Source of the DNA: SHZL01 sp963708905
GTDB taxonomy: Bacteria > Pseudomonadota > Gammaproteobacteria > Xanthomonadales > SZUA-36
DNA: 64,000 nt
NCBI GenBank assembly: GCA_963708905.1
Contig: CAVPUV010000073.1
Span: forward strand, 1-64,000
Direction of reading: 5' to 3'
Part shown: piece after piece, positions 26,747-36,623 of the stretch
How the letters are laid out: every line of letters starts with the position of its first letter
How positions within the stretch are numbered: position 1 is the first letter of the stretch
Notes under the pieces: model-generated
The model's input: only the letters and a program-made list of their open reading frames with translations
The model's database searches: none
What the model was told of the DNA's origin: nothing
Translations under genes and position numbers: made by a program

Positions 26747-27493
26747 ATGGCCAAAGTACTGGTTTTTCAGCATGTCGCCGCCGAACCGCTGGGCACCCTG
26801 GACCCCATGATCCGGGATCGTGGCCACCGCATCCGTTATGTGAATTTTCACCGCGAGCCGGACGCCCGACCCGATGTCAGCCGCTACAACGCGCTGATCG
26901 TGCTGGGTGGTCCGCAAATGCCCGACCAGTGTGATATCTATCCACATCTGACCATCGAAATGCGCTGCATCGAAGCCGCTTTGAAACGGGACATCCCGGT
27001 ATTGGGCATATGCCTGGGTGCGCAGCTGCTGGCTTGTACGCTCGGTGGCGGTGTCCAGGCGCTGCCGCAATGGGAGATCGGTTGGTACGATCTCAAACCG
27101 ACGGCCCAGGCTGCAGCCGACCCGCTGTTTTGCAGCCTGGTGCAGCCACACCCGGTGTTTCAATGGCATGGTTATACTTTCGACATACCTGCCGGCGCGA
27201 CACATCTGGCGCACTCGGACAGCTGTGAAAACCAGGCTTTCCGTTATGGCGCGAACGCATACGGACTGCAGTGCCATCTCGAACTGGATGAACGCCTGAT
27301 CAACCGCTGGCTCAATTACCCGCAGTACCAGGAGGACCTCAACACCGCGGGACGGGGCCAGGACGTTGCCACCATTCGCGAACAGACGCATAAACTCATT
27401 GGCCAGTCAGTAGCCCTGAGCTATGAACTGTTCGGTCAGTTCCTCAAGCCGCTGGGCTTGCCGGCTTCACGGCACCTGCTGCCGTCACGGTAA
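26747..27493 (+). CDS. Class I glutamine amidotransferase (GMP synthase-like)
   Basis: 248 residues. Triad residues are Cys89 in GICLGAQL, His177 and Glu179 in GLQCHLEL. It is a stand-alone GATase1 domain with no synthetase partner, like the YfeJ/PuuD-type group acting on gamma-glutamyl compounds. It sits three bases after proA, both using glutamate chemistry, so a gamma-glutamyl substrate is plausible. Exact reaction unknown. Confidence 0.87.
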   Translation: MAKVLVFQHVAAEPLGTLDPMIRDRGHRIRYVNFHREPDARPDVSRYNALIVLGGPQMPDQCDIYPHLTIEMRCIEAALKRDIPVLGICLGAQLLACTLGGGVQALPQWEIGWYDLKPTAQAAADPLFCSLVQPHPVFQWHGYTFDIPAGATHLAHSDSCENQAFRYGANAYGLQCHLELDERLINRWLNYPQYQEDLNTAGRGQDVATIREQTHKLIGQSVALSYELFGQFLKPLGLPASRHLLPSR

Positions 27494-27530
27494 TTTGCTG
27501 GGAATATGCATGAAAAGCCGGCATCCAAAA

Positions 27531-27635
27531 GAATTGCACTTTTGTTAATAAGACGTCGTCTGGAAAAATTGCGCTTTTGTTTCTACGACATCGCCTGGAA
27601 GAATTGCGCTTTTGTTTCTACGACGTCATCCCAGG
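27531..27635. repeat. Three tandem units of about 35 bp
   Basis: Units beginning (g)aattgc(a/g)cttttgttt at 27531, 27566 and 27601 diverge slightly and have no spacers between them, so this is a minisatellite, not CRISPR. The 309-base gap between the amidotransferase and clpB otherwise holds only the palindromic unit that follows. Confidence 0.75.
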
Positions 27636-27720
27636 ATTGGCAAAGCCAAACCTGGGATCCAGAAAGTTCGATTGCGGCAGACTGGATCCCAGAGATGTGC
27701 TGCGCACACTCTGGGATGAC
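27622..27720. repeat. Family-7 palindromic unit (gtcatcccag) near clpB 3' end
   Basis: Starts gacgtcatcccag and ends ctgggatgac, with inner complementary arms cctgggatccag and ctggatcccag. A related unit lies beyond the other end of clpB at 30644-30743. Followed by a small direct repeat, ggcccctctgttcgatg, twice (27721-27757). Confidence 0.75.
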
Positions 27721-27802
27721 GGCCCCTCTGTTCGATGACGGCCCCTCTGTTCGATGGCGGCTTTTCTTCCAAGTCGAGACTTGCCAGTCCATCCGAGGGA
27801 AC

Positions 27803-30376
27803 TCACTCAAACGTAAACACTCGGCCGGCGGCATCTACCTTCACCGTATCTCCCGAGACATAAGCACCGGACAGGAGCTTTTGCGCCAGCGGGTTCTCAA
27901 TTTCCTGCTGGATGGTGCGTTTCAGGGGCCTGGCTCCGTACACCGGGTCGAAGCCCGCAGCGCCGACCAGGTCCAGCGCGGCATCACTCACCTCCAGGCC
28001 GAGGCCATGGCTTTCCAGCCGCCGGCGCAGCATGCCGACCTGGATGCCGGCGATCAGGCGGATCTCTTCCCGCTCCAGCGGATGGAACACCACCATCTCG
28101 TCGACGCGATTGAGGAACTCCGGACGGAAGTGCTGGCCCGCCACTTCCAATACCGCGGATTTCATTTCCTCATAAGATTTGCCTGCCGAAGCGAACTCCT
28201 GGATGCGGCTGGAGCCCAGGTTGGAAGTCATCACCACGACCGTATTACGAAAATCTACGGTGCGGCCATGGCCGTCGGTCAAACGCCCGTCGTCGAGCAC
28301 CTGCAACAGGATGTTGAATACGTCGGAGTGCGCTTTTTCGATTTCATCCAACAGGATGACTGAATAAGGCCGCCGGCGCACAGCCTCGGTAATGTAGCCG
28401 CCTTCTTCATAGCCGACATAACCCGGCGGCGCACCGATCAGACGCGCCACGGAATGCTTTTCCATGAATTCCGACATGTCGATGCGCACCATGGCTTCTT
28501 CGGTATCGAACATGAACTCGGCCAGGGCCTTGCACAGCTCGGTCTTGCCGACGCCAGTGGGGCCCATGAACAGGAAGGAGCCGATGGGCCGCTTGGGATC
28601 GGACAGCCCGGCGCGGGAACGCCGGATGGCGTCTGCCACCGATTTAACCGCCTCATCCTGGCCCACGACGCGCTGGTGCAAGGATTCTTCCATGCGCAGC
28701 AGTTTTTCGCGTTCTCCCTCGAGCATGCGTGAGACCGGTATGCCGGTCCAGCGCGAGACGACCTCGGCGATTTCGTCCTCGGTTACCCGGTTGCGCAGCA
28801 ACTTGAACTCGCCGGTTTCACCCTGCTCGGCCTGCTTGAGCTGCTTTTCCAGCTCCGGCAAACGGCCATACTGGATTTCCGACATGCGTGCCAGGTCCTG
28901 CGCGCGGTGGGCCATTTCCAGTTCGGCACGCGCGCGTTCGATTTCTTCCTTGACGTGGGTCGTACCCTGTACCGCGGCTTTTTCCGATTTCCAGATTTCC
29001 TCCATGTCGGAAAACTCGCGCTCCATGGTTTCAATGTCTGCTTCCAGGTCCTTCAGGCGCTGCCGCGTGGCTTCATCGGTCTCTTTTTTCAATGCCTCGC
29101 GTTGAATTTTCTGCTGGATCAGGCGGCGTTCCAGCCGGTCCAGGGCTTCCGGCTTGGAGTCGATTTCCATGCGGATGCGGGAAGCGGCCTCGTCCATCAG
29201 ATCGATGGCCTTATCCGGTAACTGGCGATCGGAAATGTAGCGATGCGACAGCGTTGCGGCCGCCACCAGCGCCGGGTCGGTGATATCCACCCCGTGGTGC
29301 ACTTCGTAACGTTCCTGCAGACCGCGCAGGATGGCGATGGTGTCTTCCACCGAAGGCTCACCGACATACACTTTCTGGAAGCGCCGTTCCAGCGCCGCAT
29401 CTTTTTCCACGTATTTGCGGTATTCATCCAGCGTGGTGGCGCCGATGCAATGCAACTCGCCGCGCGCCAGGGCGGGCTTGAGCATATTACCGGCATCCAT
29501 CGATCCTTCGGCTTTGCCGGCGCCCACCATGGTGTGAATCTCGTCGATGAACAGGATGACATTGCCTTCCTGTTTGGCCAGGTCGTTCAGCACCGCTTTG
29601 AGGCGCTCCTCGAACTCACCACGAAACTTCGCCCCGGCCAGCAGGGCGCCCATGTCCAACGACAACACGCGTTTGCCGCGCATGCCTTCGGGCACCTCGC
29701 CGTTGACGATGCGCTGCGCCAGTCCTTCCACGATCGCGGTCTTGCCCACGCCCGGTTCGCCAATCAGCACCGGGTTGTTCTTGGTTCTGCGCTGCAGCAC
29801 CTGGATGCAGCGACGGATTTCCTCATCACGGCCGATAACGGGGTCCAGCTTGGTCTGCTCCGCCCGCTCGGTCAGGTCGATGGTGTATTTTTCCAGCGCC
29901 TGACGTGATTCCTCGGCATTCTGGTCCACCACCTGCTCGCCGCCGCGCAATTCGTCAATGGCTTTTTCCACTGCCTCGCGGCTGGCGCCGGCCTGGGTCA
30001 GCATGTCGGCCAGAGGTCCCCTGAGATCCATCGCCGCCAGCACAAACAGCTCGCTGGCGATGTATTGATCACCACGTTTCTGTGCGAGCTTGTCGGTGAT
30101 GTTCAACAGCTTGATCAGGTCGTTCGACAAGCTGATTTCGCCCGCGGCGCCGCTGACTTTCGGCAGTCCATCCAGGCGTTCGCCCAATTGCGAGCGCAAG
30201 GAGTTGACCCGCACCCCCGCCTTGGTCAAAAGGTGGCGCGTGGAGCCACCTTGCTGGTCCAGCAGGGCGACCATCACGTGTACCGGTTCGATCAGCTGGT
30301 GATCCAGTCCGGTTGCCACGCTCTGGGCGTCCGCAAGGGCCAGCTGGAACTTGCTTGTCAGTTTGTCCATTCGCAT
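27803..30376 (-). CDS. clpB: ATP-dependent chaperone ClpB
   Basis: 857 residues: N-terminal double Clp domain, first AAA+ module (GEPGVGKTAIVEGLAQ, LFIDEIHTMVGAGKAEG), coiled-coil middle domain (about 410-525) that recruits DnaK, and second AAA+ module (FMGPTGVGKTELCKALAEF, ILLDEIEKAH). Disaggregates stress-denatured proteins. The ATG at 30376 has GAGGA seven bases upstream. A heat-shock promoter was sought in the 100 bases upstream but not convincingly found. Confidence 0.98.
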   Translation of the reverse strand: MRMDKLTSKFQLALADAQSVATGLDHQLIEPVHVMVALLDQQGGSTRHLLTKAGVRVNSLRSQLGERLDGLPKVSGAAGEISLSNDLIKLLNITDKLAQKRGDQYIASELFVLAAMDLRGPLADMLTQAGASREAVEKAIDELRGGEQVVDQNAEESRQALEKYTIDLTERAEQTKLDPVIGRDEEIRRCIQVLQRRTKNNPVLIGEPGVGKTAIVEGLAQRIVNGEVPEGMRGKRVLSLDMGALLAGAKFRGEFEERLKAVLNDLAKQEGNVILFIDEIHTMVGAGKAEGSMDAGNMLKPALARGELHCIGATTLDEYRKYVEKDAALERRFQKVYVGEPSVEDTIAILRGLQERYEVHHGVDITDPALVAAATLSHRYISDRQLPDKAIDLMDEAASRIRMEIDSKPEALDRLERRLIQQKIQREALKKETDEATRQRLKDLEADIETMEREFSDMEEIWKSEKAAVQGTTHVKEEIERARAELEMAHRAQDLARMSEIQYGRLPELEKQLKQAEQGETGEFKLLRNRVTEDEIAEVVSRWTGIPVSRMLEGEREKLLRMEESLHQRVVGQDEAVKSVADAIRRSRAGLSDPKRPIGSFLFMGPTGVGKTELCKALAEFMFDTEEAMVRIDMSEFMEKHSVARLIGAPPGYVGYEEGGYITEAVRRRPYSVILLDEIEKAHSDVFNILLQVLDDGRLTDGHGRTVDFRNTVVVMTSNLGSSRIQEFASAGKSYEEMKSAVLEVAGQHFRPEFLNRVDEMVVFHPLEREEIRLIAGIQVGMLRRRLESHGLGLEVSDAALDLVGAAGFDPVYGARPLKRTIQQEIENPLAQKLLSGAYVSGDTVKVDAAGRVFTFE

Positions 30377-30563
30377 GGTTTTTTCCTCAAATGATACGGG
30401 CCTGCGTGCCGGCCAGGATGTACCCTATTTGAGGTCTTCACACCAACGAATCAATCACCCGCACTTGATTTCCGTCAAGCCTAATCACTACTGTGAAACC
30501 GGACCCGGTCTGCGTCCGAGCTGCTAACTCTTGCAAACTCCGATACGAACTGAGCGTGTCCGC

Positions 30564-30810
30564 CGGTGGGCCAAGGGGAGCCGATCCCGGGCACTATGGC
30601 CCTATCACTTAATGAGGGTGATCCCATCAGGATTTCCTTTAACGACGTCATCCCAGTGCCTGCGGCAGCAGGCGCATGGGATCCAGTCTGCGTTGAATGG
30701 CTGCTCTGGATGCCAGACATGCCTGCGGCAGCCTGGCATGACGCCTTAAACGAAATTCGCTCCGGCGCCACTCGGCGTCGTTTACGGGACCGGCTCCCCT
30801 TGGCCCACCG
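30564..30810. repeat. Family-8 element with 25-bp terminal inverted repeats
   Basis: Arms 30564-30588 and 30786-30810 (core ggtgggccaaggggagcc) are complementary at 24 of 25 positions. The element encloses a family-7 palindrome, so it looks nested. It lies in the 659-base clpB-dapE gap, where I see no supported gene; the remaining 30811-31035 is GC-rich with no clear structure. Confidence 0.7.
30644..30743. repeat. Family-7 palindromic unit (gtcatcccag), second copy
   Basis: Begins gacgtcatcccag and ends ctggcatgacg, with inner arms tgggatccag and ctctggatgcca and a doubled gcctgcggcagc. Relative of the unit at 27622-27720; lies inside the family-8 arms. Confidence 0.7.
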
Positions 30811-31035
30811 CCGAGCAGAGCGACTGTCCAGGGGTCGAATGGACAGGATGTCCATTCGAGGCCGCCCAGGGCACGACTGCAGGGATGCAGGAGGTAGGGC
30901 AATGCAGGAGCAATTGCCGAGGATGCCCTGTGAGGCCGACCGCTGAAGACAGCCGGGCTGCGAGGGAAGCCCGAAGGGCCGGTGAGCCCGGGAGCCGGGC
31001 CCGTAAACGACGACGAGCTTCGGACCATCGTTTTT

Positions 31036-32187
31036 TCAGGGCAGAAAAATGCGGCGGATGATGTCTTGGTAGGTGGCGCAGAGGCGGTCGAGATCGGCTA
31101 TGGGCGTGCACTCATCGACCTGGTGGATGGTCGAATTGACCAGACCCAGTTCCAGCACCTCGGTCCCGAGCGGTGCGATGAAACGCCCGTCGGAGGTGCC
31201 GCCGCCGGTATTGAGATCAGGCTCCGTGCCCAGCACCTCCCGGCACGCCGCGACCGTGGCCGCGCGCAGTTTTCCCGGCCGCGAGTAAAACGGCTCGCCC
31301 GACACTTGCCAGTCCAGAGCGTAATTTTCGATGCCGTGGCGTCTGAGCAATTCCTCGAGACGGAATTTGACCGCAGCGGAAGACGTTGCAGGGCAATGGC
31401 GAATATTCAGTTGCAGCACCGCTTCGGCCGGCGTCACGTTGCGGGCGCCGCCACCGGCATGCATGGAGGCGACCTGGGCACTGGTCGGCGGAAAATCGGC
31501 AGAACCCTCATCCCAGACCGTCTGCACGAATGCGGCCAGGAAAGGCGCCAGGCGATGAATGGGGTTATCGAGGTATTGCGGAAAAGCGGTATGTCCCTGT
31601 ATGCCATGCACCTGCAGGCGGGCGTGAATGGAGCCGCGCCGACCGATGCGGACGCTGTCGCCCAATAACGCATGGCTGGACGGTTCGCCGACGACGCAAT
31701 AATCCGGCACGGGTCCGTGAGCACGCAGGTCTTCGGCGACCCGCACAATACCATCGACGGCAGCGCCTTCCTCGTCGCTGGTCAGCAGCAGGCCCAAAGA
31801 CCCCGGTCCAGTGTGCGGATTCTGCTGCGCAAAAGATTCCAGTGCTATGACCATGGCCGCCACCGCGCCTTTCATATCGGCCACCCCGCGGCCGTACAAC
31901 AGGCCGTCGCGTTCCTCCGCACTGAAGGGTGGATGGGTCCACAAATCTTCCGCACCGGGCGGCACCACGTCGGTATGACCCAGGAACCACAAGCAAGGAC
32001 TGCCGCGGCCGCGCGTGACCAGCACATTGGTGACATCGCCACAGTAATACCATTTCGCTTCGAAGCCCAGCGGCAGCAAGCGTTGGACGATCAATTGCTG
32101 GCAAGCCGCATCATCCGGTGTAATCGATGGCCGCGCAACCAGGGCGCGGCACAAGTCGGTAACGCTGGAACTCGTTGCTGCGTTCAT
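31036..32187 (-). CDS. dapE: Succinyl-diaminopimelate desuccinylase
   Basis: 383 residues, M20 metallopeptidase family: FLGHTDVVPPG (His and Asp zinc ligands), YGRGVADMKGAVAAMV (shared Asp), LLTSDEEGAAVDG (catalytic Glu), VGEPSSH and the C-terminal TIHQVDECTPI. Releases succinate to give LL-diaminopimelate for lysine and peptidoglycan. Follows dapD by 63 bases. Confidence 0.96.
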   Translation of the reverse strand: MNAATSSSVTDLCRALVARPSITPDDAACQQLIVQRLLPLGFEAKWYYCGDVTNVLVTRGRGSPCLWFLGHTDVVPPGAEDLWTHPPFSAEERDGLLYGRGVADMKGAVAAMVIALESFAQQNPHTGPGSLGLLLTSDEEGAAVDGIVRVAEDLRAHGPVPDYCVVGEPSSHALLGDSVRIGRRGSIHARLQVHGIQGHTAFPQYLDNPIHRLAPFLAAFVQTVWDEGSADFPPTSAQVASMHAGGGARNVTPAEAVLQLNIRHCPATSSAAVKFRLEELLRRHGIENYALDWQVSGEPFYSRPGKLRAATVAACREVLGTEPDLNTGGGTSDGRFIAPLGTEVLELGLVNSTIHQVDECTPIADLDRLCATYQDIIRRIFLP

Positions 32188-32250
32188 GGCCTGAGGCTCT
32201 GCCGGTTATCGCGGCAACTGTAATCGCAGACCACCAAACGGGTGGAAAGC

Positions 32251-33096
32251 TTATTCGGCATCGCGCAGGATCTCATTGACACCGGTGCGCGCCAGAGTGG
32301 CCTCATCCACTTGCTTGACGATCACCGCACAATAGAGGGAATGACTGCCATCGGCGGCAGGCAAAGAGCCCGGCACGACCACCGAACCGGCCGGCACCCG
32401 GCCGCGATGGATTGCCCCGCTCGCGCGATCATAAATCTTCGTGCTCTGGCCGATGAATACACCCATGGATATCACGCTGCCGTGCCCGACGATGACGCCT
32501 TCCACGATTTCCGAGCGGGCGCCGATAAAACAGTTGTCTTCGATGATGGTCGGCGCCGCCTGCAGCGGCTCCAATACACCGCCGATGCCCACCCCGCCGG
32601 AAAGATGCACGTGCTGGCCGATCTGAGCACAGGAGCCCACCGTAGCCCAGGTATCGACCATGGTCCCCGCGCCAACCCGGGCGCCGATGTTCACATAGCT
32701 CGGCATCAGTACCGCGTCCTTGCCGATGTGTGCACCGCGACGTACCGTAGCCGGCGGCACAATTCGTACCCCCGCATGAGCAATTTCCGCCCCGGATTCA
32801 CCACCCCAGCGCAGCGGTACCTTGTCGAAGTAATGCGCATACCCCCCCGACATCACCTCGTTGCGGGAGATTCTGAAATAGAGCAAAACCAGTTTTTTCA
32901 GCCACTGGTTGACGACCCAGTCAGAGCCGGCGCCCTGGCCAGCGGGTTCGGCGACACGCAGAACGCCCTGCTCCAGCAAATCCAGACCGTCTTCGATGGC
33001 CGCTTTGAGTTCCCTGGTGGCAGTGGCCGGCGACAGGCCGGAGCGTTGCTCCCAGGCGGATTCGATCAAGGATTGCATCGCTTGGCTTGAGTCCAT
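32251..33096 (-). CDS. dapD: 2,3,4,5-tetrahydropyridine-2,6-dicarboxylate N-succinyltransferase
   Basis: 281 residues from the ATG at 33096, nine bases after GGAAGG; an in-frame TTG at 33105 overlaps the glnD stop. Left-handed beta-helix of hexapeptide repeats (RRGAHIGKDAVLMPSYVNIG, IGQHVHLSGGVGIGG, IIEDNCFIGARSEIVEGVIV). Provides the substrate for dapC and then DapE in lysine synthesis. Confidence 0.96.
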   Translation of the reverse strand: MDSSQAMQSLIESAWEQRSGLSPATATRELKAAIEDGLDLLEQGVLRVAEPAGQGAGSDWVVNQWLKKLVLLYFRISRNEVMSGGYAHYFDKVPLRWGGESGAEIAHAGVRIVPPATVRRGAHIGKDAVLMPSYVNIGARVGAGTMVDTWATVGSCAQIGQHVHLSGGVGIGGVLEPLQAAPTIIEDNCFIGARSEIVEGVIVGHGSVISMGVFIGQSTKIYDRASGAIHRGRVPAGSVVVPGSLPAADGSHSLYCAVIVKQVDEATLARTGVNEILRDAE

Positions 33097-33101
33097 GTTG
33101 T

Positions 33102-35840
33102 TCAACCTTCCTGCAGATATTTTTTGATGCTTGCCGCCAGTGACTCCTGTGCCGCTGGCTGCAGCGGATGGCCTTGCGCATCGCTGACCAGGAAAGTATC
33201 TTCCACGCGTTCGCCAAAAGTCGCAATACGCGCGTCGTGCACCTGCACCGCTTCTTGTACCATGGCGGCAGCAATACGTGACAGCAAGCCGGGGCGGTCA
33301 TTGCACTCGATTTCCATGCTGGTTCCCGCCTGCTCCGGGTCCTGTTCAAAGCGGATGCGGGGAGCGGAAATAAAATGCCGCAGCCGGCGCGGCAAGGCAC
33401 GCTTCATCAGGGGGCGCGCTTGCTCGGTGGTAGTAGCGATCTTCAGGCGTGCGATCAGCTCTGCCGCATCCTGCTCACTGACCACATGATCCTGCTGGTC
33501 CATCAACTGGAACAGATCAAAACTGCGGCCATCGCGAGTGGTCAGGATACGCGCCGCCATGACGTTGAAGCCCATTTCATCCAGCACCGAGGTGATGGAA
33601 GCGAACAGGCCGTCATGATCCGGTACTGCAACCAGCAATTCGGAAACCCCATGCGGCTGCACACCCCGCACCGCGATGATCACAGCACCGCGGTATTCGG
33701 AACCGTGGTCCGGGTCCCGATCCTGACCGCGAATAACCACTTCGGTACACCATTCCAGCTGATCTGCCGTCAAACGCAGGAATGCGTGTTCCGGCAGCGT
33801 TTTCCAGATGCGCCGGATCGCGGCAGGCGGCCATTCACGCCGCAACAGCCGGCTGAGAGCGCCCGCACGCGTTTCGCGGATCGCCGTGACGCGCTGCAGC
33901 GGGTTTTCCAGGCCGCGCCGCAGCGCGGCTCCAGCTTGCAGGTACAAATCCCACAGCAGACCGTTTTTCCAGCTGTTCCAAAGTTGCGGACTGGTGGCGG
34001 CAATGTCCGCCACGGTGAGCAGATAGAGATGATCCAGGTAGCGGGTATTGCCCACGATGCCGGCGAATTCATGGATGGTTGCCGGATCGGTGAGGTCCTT
34101 GCGCTGCGCCGTGCGCGACATCAGCAGATGTTGCCGCACCAGCCAGGCAATCATGTCCACATCGGCGGATTCGAGCTTCAGGCGGGCACAAAAATCACGC
34201 GCGTCCACCGCCCCCAATTCGGAATGGTCGCCGCCGCGGCCCTTGGCAATATCGTGAAACAACGCTGCAAGATAGAGCAGCTCCGGCCGCTCGATGCAGT
34301 GGAATACGGACTGGCAATGGGGAAAGCGGTCTCGGTACTTGCCATAGGCAAACCGCCGCAGGTTACGCACCACGAACAGCGTGTGCTGGTCCACGGTATA
34401 CACGTGGAACAGGTCGTACTGCATGCGTCCAACGATATGGCCGAATGCCGGGATCAATTCGGCCAGCAGCCCATAACGGTTCATGCGCTGCAGCTGGGTA
34501 TACACGCCCTCGGGCTGGCGCAACAATTCCAGGAAAGAGGCATTGACGGTTTCGTCCTGGCGAAACTGTGCGTCCACCAGGTAAAGATTGTCCCGCACCA
34601 GGCGAATGGTCGATGCCGCAACCCCACGCAGGTTTTCGTGACGCGCGAGCAGCAGAAACATTTCCATCATGGCCGCCGGCCGCCGCAGGAACACGGCATC
34701 ATCCCGTGCCGCCAGGAAACCATGGCGCACGCAGAATTCTTCCCCCAATGGCTGGGCAGGCTCATCTTCCGGGTACAGCAATTCCTCCTGGAAAAGCTGC
34801 AATAATCGCTCATTGAGGCGTTCGAGCTGCATCACGGTGCGGTAGTAGGACTGCATGAACTGTTCCACCGCCAGATTGCCATCCCGATCGGTGAACCCCA
34901 GTCGCTGTGCGGCCTGACGCTGATAATCGAATAGCAGGCGATCTTCCGCGCGGCCGGCCAGCAGGTGCAGTGCATAGCGCACACGCCACAAAAAACGCTG
35001 GTCGTTGACCAGGTCGGTGTATTCCGTTTCCGTCAGGAAGCCATGTTCCACCAGGCCATGCAGGGTCTGCGCGCCGAAATGCCGTTTGGCCACCCAGGCA
35101 ATCATCTGGATATCGCGCAGACCGCCGGGGCCTTCCTTGATATTGGGCTCCAGGTTATAGGCGGTTTCATGGTAACGGGCGTGGCGTTGTTGCTGTTCGG
35201 CAAACTTGGCCTCGAAGAAGGCCCCGGCCGGCCACATTTTACCGGCGGCCAATTCCGCCTGCAGACGGGAAAACAGATGGACCGGGCCATCGAGCAAACG
35301 CCCCTCCATCAGAGTAGTCGCCGTTGAAACTTCAGCCAGGGCTTCCTCTTTACACTGCTCTACGGTGCGAACGCTGTGACCGAGGTAAAAGCCGGCATCC
35401 CACAACAATTGAATGAAGCTCTCGAGTGCCGTGCGCGGCAGATCGGCCGCTACCGCATCGTCCAGCAGGATGAGCAAATCGATATCGGAATGCGGATGCA
35501 ACTCACCGCGGCCAAATCCGCCCACCGCTACCAGGCAAATGTTATTGAGCCCAGGCATGAGGCGATGCCAGGCCAGCAGCAGCAGTTGCTCGACCACCCA
35601 GGCGCGGGCCCGCACCAGCTGAACCACATCTTCACCAGCCCACAAGCGGCCGGCAAGACATTCATCAGCGCCTTGCAGGGATCGACGAATGAGTTCGCGC
35701 AAGGCTTCGCTGCTTTCCCTGGGGGAACAGCCGCCATCCTCTGGCCGCTCAACCTGGCGGCAGGCCAGGTCGACTGCTTTCAACGTTGCCGGATCGAGAC
35801 AGCCGCGTGAAGCCTGGGGAGCGGCGAGCCTCTCATACAT
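33102..35840 (-). CDS. glnD: Bifunctional uridylyltransferase/uridylyl-removing enzyme GlnD
   Basis: 912 residues: nucleotidyltransferase motif GGFGRGELHPHSDIDLLIL, GlnD linker domain, HD hydrolase domain (LFHDIAKGRGGDHSELGA), and two C-terminal ACT domains (about 710-790 and 820-890; LLVAVPDHDGLFASITSVL, IECNDRPGLLSRIAAAM) that sense glutamine. It uridylylates PII to control nitrogen assimilation. Two bases after map. Confidence 0.97.
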   Translation of the reverse strand: MYERLAAPQASRGCLDPATLKAVDLACRQVERPEDGGCSPRESSEALRELIRRSLQGADECLAGRLWAGEDVVQLVRARAWVVEQLLLLAWHRLMPGLNNICLVAVGGFGRGELHPHSDIDLLILLDDAVAADLPRTALESFIQLLWDAGFYLGHSVRTVEQCKEEALAEVSTATTLMEGRLLDGPVHLFSRLQAELAAGKMWPAGAFFEAKFAEQQQRHARYHETAYNLEPNIKEGPGGLRDIQMIAWVAKRHFGAQTLHGLVEHGFLTETEYTDLVNDQRFLWRVRYALHLLAGRAEDRLLFDYQRQAAQRLGFTDRDGNLAVEQFMQSYYRTVMQLERLNERLLQLFQEELLYPEDEPAQPLGEEFCVRHGFLAARDDAVFLRRPAAMMEMFLLLARHENLRGVAASTIRLVRDNLYLVDAQFRQDETVNASFLELLRQPEGVYTQLQRMNRYGLLAELIPAFGHIVGRMQYDLFHVYTVDQHTLFVVRNLRRFAYGKYRDRFPHCQSVFHCIERPELLYLAALFHDIAKGRGGDHSELGAVDARDFCARLKLESADVDMIAWLVRQHLLMSRTAQRKDLTDPATIHEFAGIVGNTRYLDHLYLLTVADIAATSPQLWNSWKNGLLWDLYLQAGAALRRGLENPLQRVTAIRETRAGALSRLLRREWPPAAIRRIWKTLPEHAFLRLTADQLEWCTEVVIRGQDRDPDHGSEYRGAVIIAVRGVQPHGVSELLVAVPDHDGLFASITSVLDEMGFNVMAARILTTRDGRSFDLFQLMDQQDHVVSEQDAAELIARLKIATTTEQARPLMKRALPRRLRHFISAPRIRFEQDPEQAGTSMEIECNDRPGLLSRIAAAMVQEAVQVHDARIATFGERVEDTFLVSDAQGHPLQPAAQESLAASIKKYLQEG

Positions 35841-35842
35841 GG

Positions 35843-36610
35843 TCAGAGCTCGTCGTCAGACAAGCGGGTCAGTACTTCGAAGCCGTCATCCGTCACAGCA
35901 ATCGTGTGCTCCCACTGGGCCGACAGGCTGCGGTCCCGCGTCACCACGGTCCAGCCGTCCGGCAACAGCTTGGTCTCGCGCCGGCCCAGATTGATCATGG
36001 GTTCGATGGTAAACACCATGCCCGGCACCAGTACTTCACCCGTTCCCGGCCGGCCGTAATGCAGCACCTGCGGGTCCTCATGGAATACCTTGCCGATGCC
36101 ATGCCCGCAATACTCCCGCACCACGGAGCCACCCTGTCCTTCGGCGAAAAGCTGGATGGCGTGACCAATATCACCCAGCCGCACACCGGGACGCACCATC
36201 TCGATACCGGTCACCATGGACTGGTAGGCAATGTCGCTGATTCTCTGGCCTTTGATCGTCGGTTTGCCAACGTGGAACATCTTGCTGGTATCGCCATGCC
36301 AGCCGTTCTTGATCACCGTGATATCGATATTGACTATATCCCCTTCGCGCAGGACCTTGTCGCCGGGAATGCCGTGGCAAATGACGTGGTTTACCGAGGT
36401 ACAGATGGACTTGGGGAAACCGCGGTAGTTGAGCGGCGCCGGGATGGCCTGTTGCTCCACGGTGATATAGTGATGACAGATGTCATCCAGTTCACCGGTG
36501 GTCACGCCGGGCTGGACATGCGGACGGATCATGCGCAAAACCTCGCCCGCCAGCCGGCCCGCCACACGCATCTGCTCAATATCTTCCTTGCTTTTAAGGG
36601 TAATGGCCAT
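35843..36610 (-). CDS. map: Methionine aminopeptidase type I
   Basis: 255 residues from the ATG at 36610 (MAITLKSKEDIEQMRVAGRLAGE), matching bacterial Map length. The frame stays open upstream, but that part reads through a palindromic repeat and is not protein. Metal ligands are in NIDITVIKNGWHGDTSKMF, CGHGIG, FTIEPMI and the C-terminal AQWEHTIAV. Essential removal of N-terminal Met. The repeat ends 13 bases before the ATG, leaving no obvious Shine-Dalgarno site. Confidence 0.96.
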   Translation of the reverse strand: MAITLKSKEDIEQMRVAGRLAGEVLRMIRPHVQPGVTTGELDDICHHYITVEQQAIPAPLNYRGFPKSICTSVNHVICHGIPGDKVLREGDIVNIDITVIKNGWHGDTSKMFHVGKPTIKGQRISDIAYQSMVTGIEMVRPGVRLGDIGHAIQLFAEGQGGSVVREYCGHGIGKVFHEDPQVLHYGRPGTGEVLVPGMVFTIEPMINLGRRETKLLPDGWTVVTRDRSLSAQWEHTIAVTDDGFEVLTRLSDDEL

Positions 36611-36623
36611 GGCTACGCGCTTG

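Noticed and set aside
27531..27635. Possible CRISPR array
   Set aside because: The repeats are adjacent with no unique spacers and there are no cas genes.
30377..30480. Heat-shock (sigma-32) promoter for clpB
   Set aside because: A CTTGAC-like -35 is present but no CCCCAT-like -10 at suitable spacing.
30648..31028. 126-codon frames on both strands in the clpB-dapE gap
   Set aside because: They cross palindromic repeats, lack ribosome sites and show no domain.
33375..34805. 476-codon plus-strand frame opposite glnD
   Set aside because: Antisense shadow with glnD motifs intact on the other strand.
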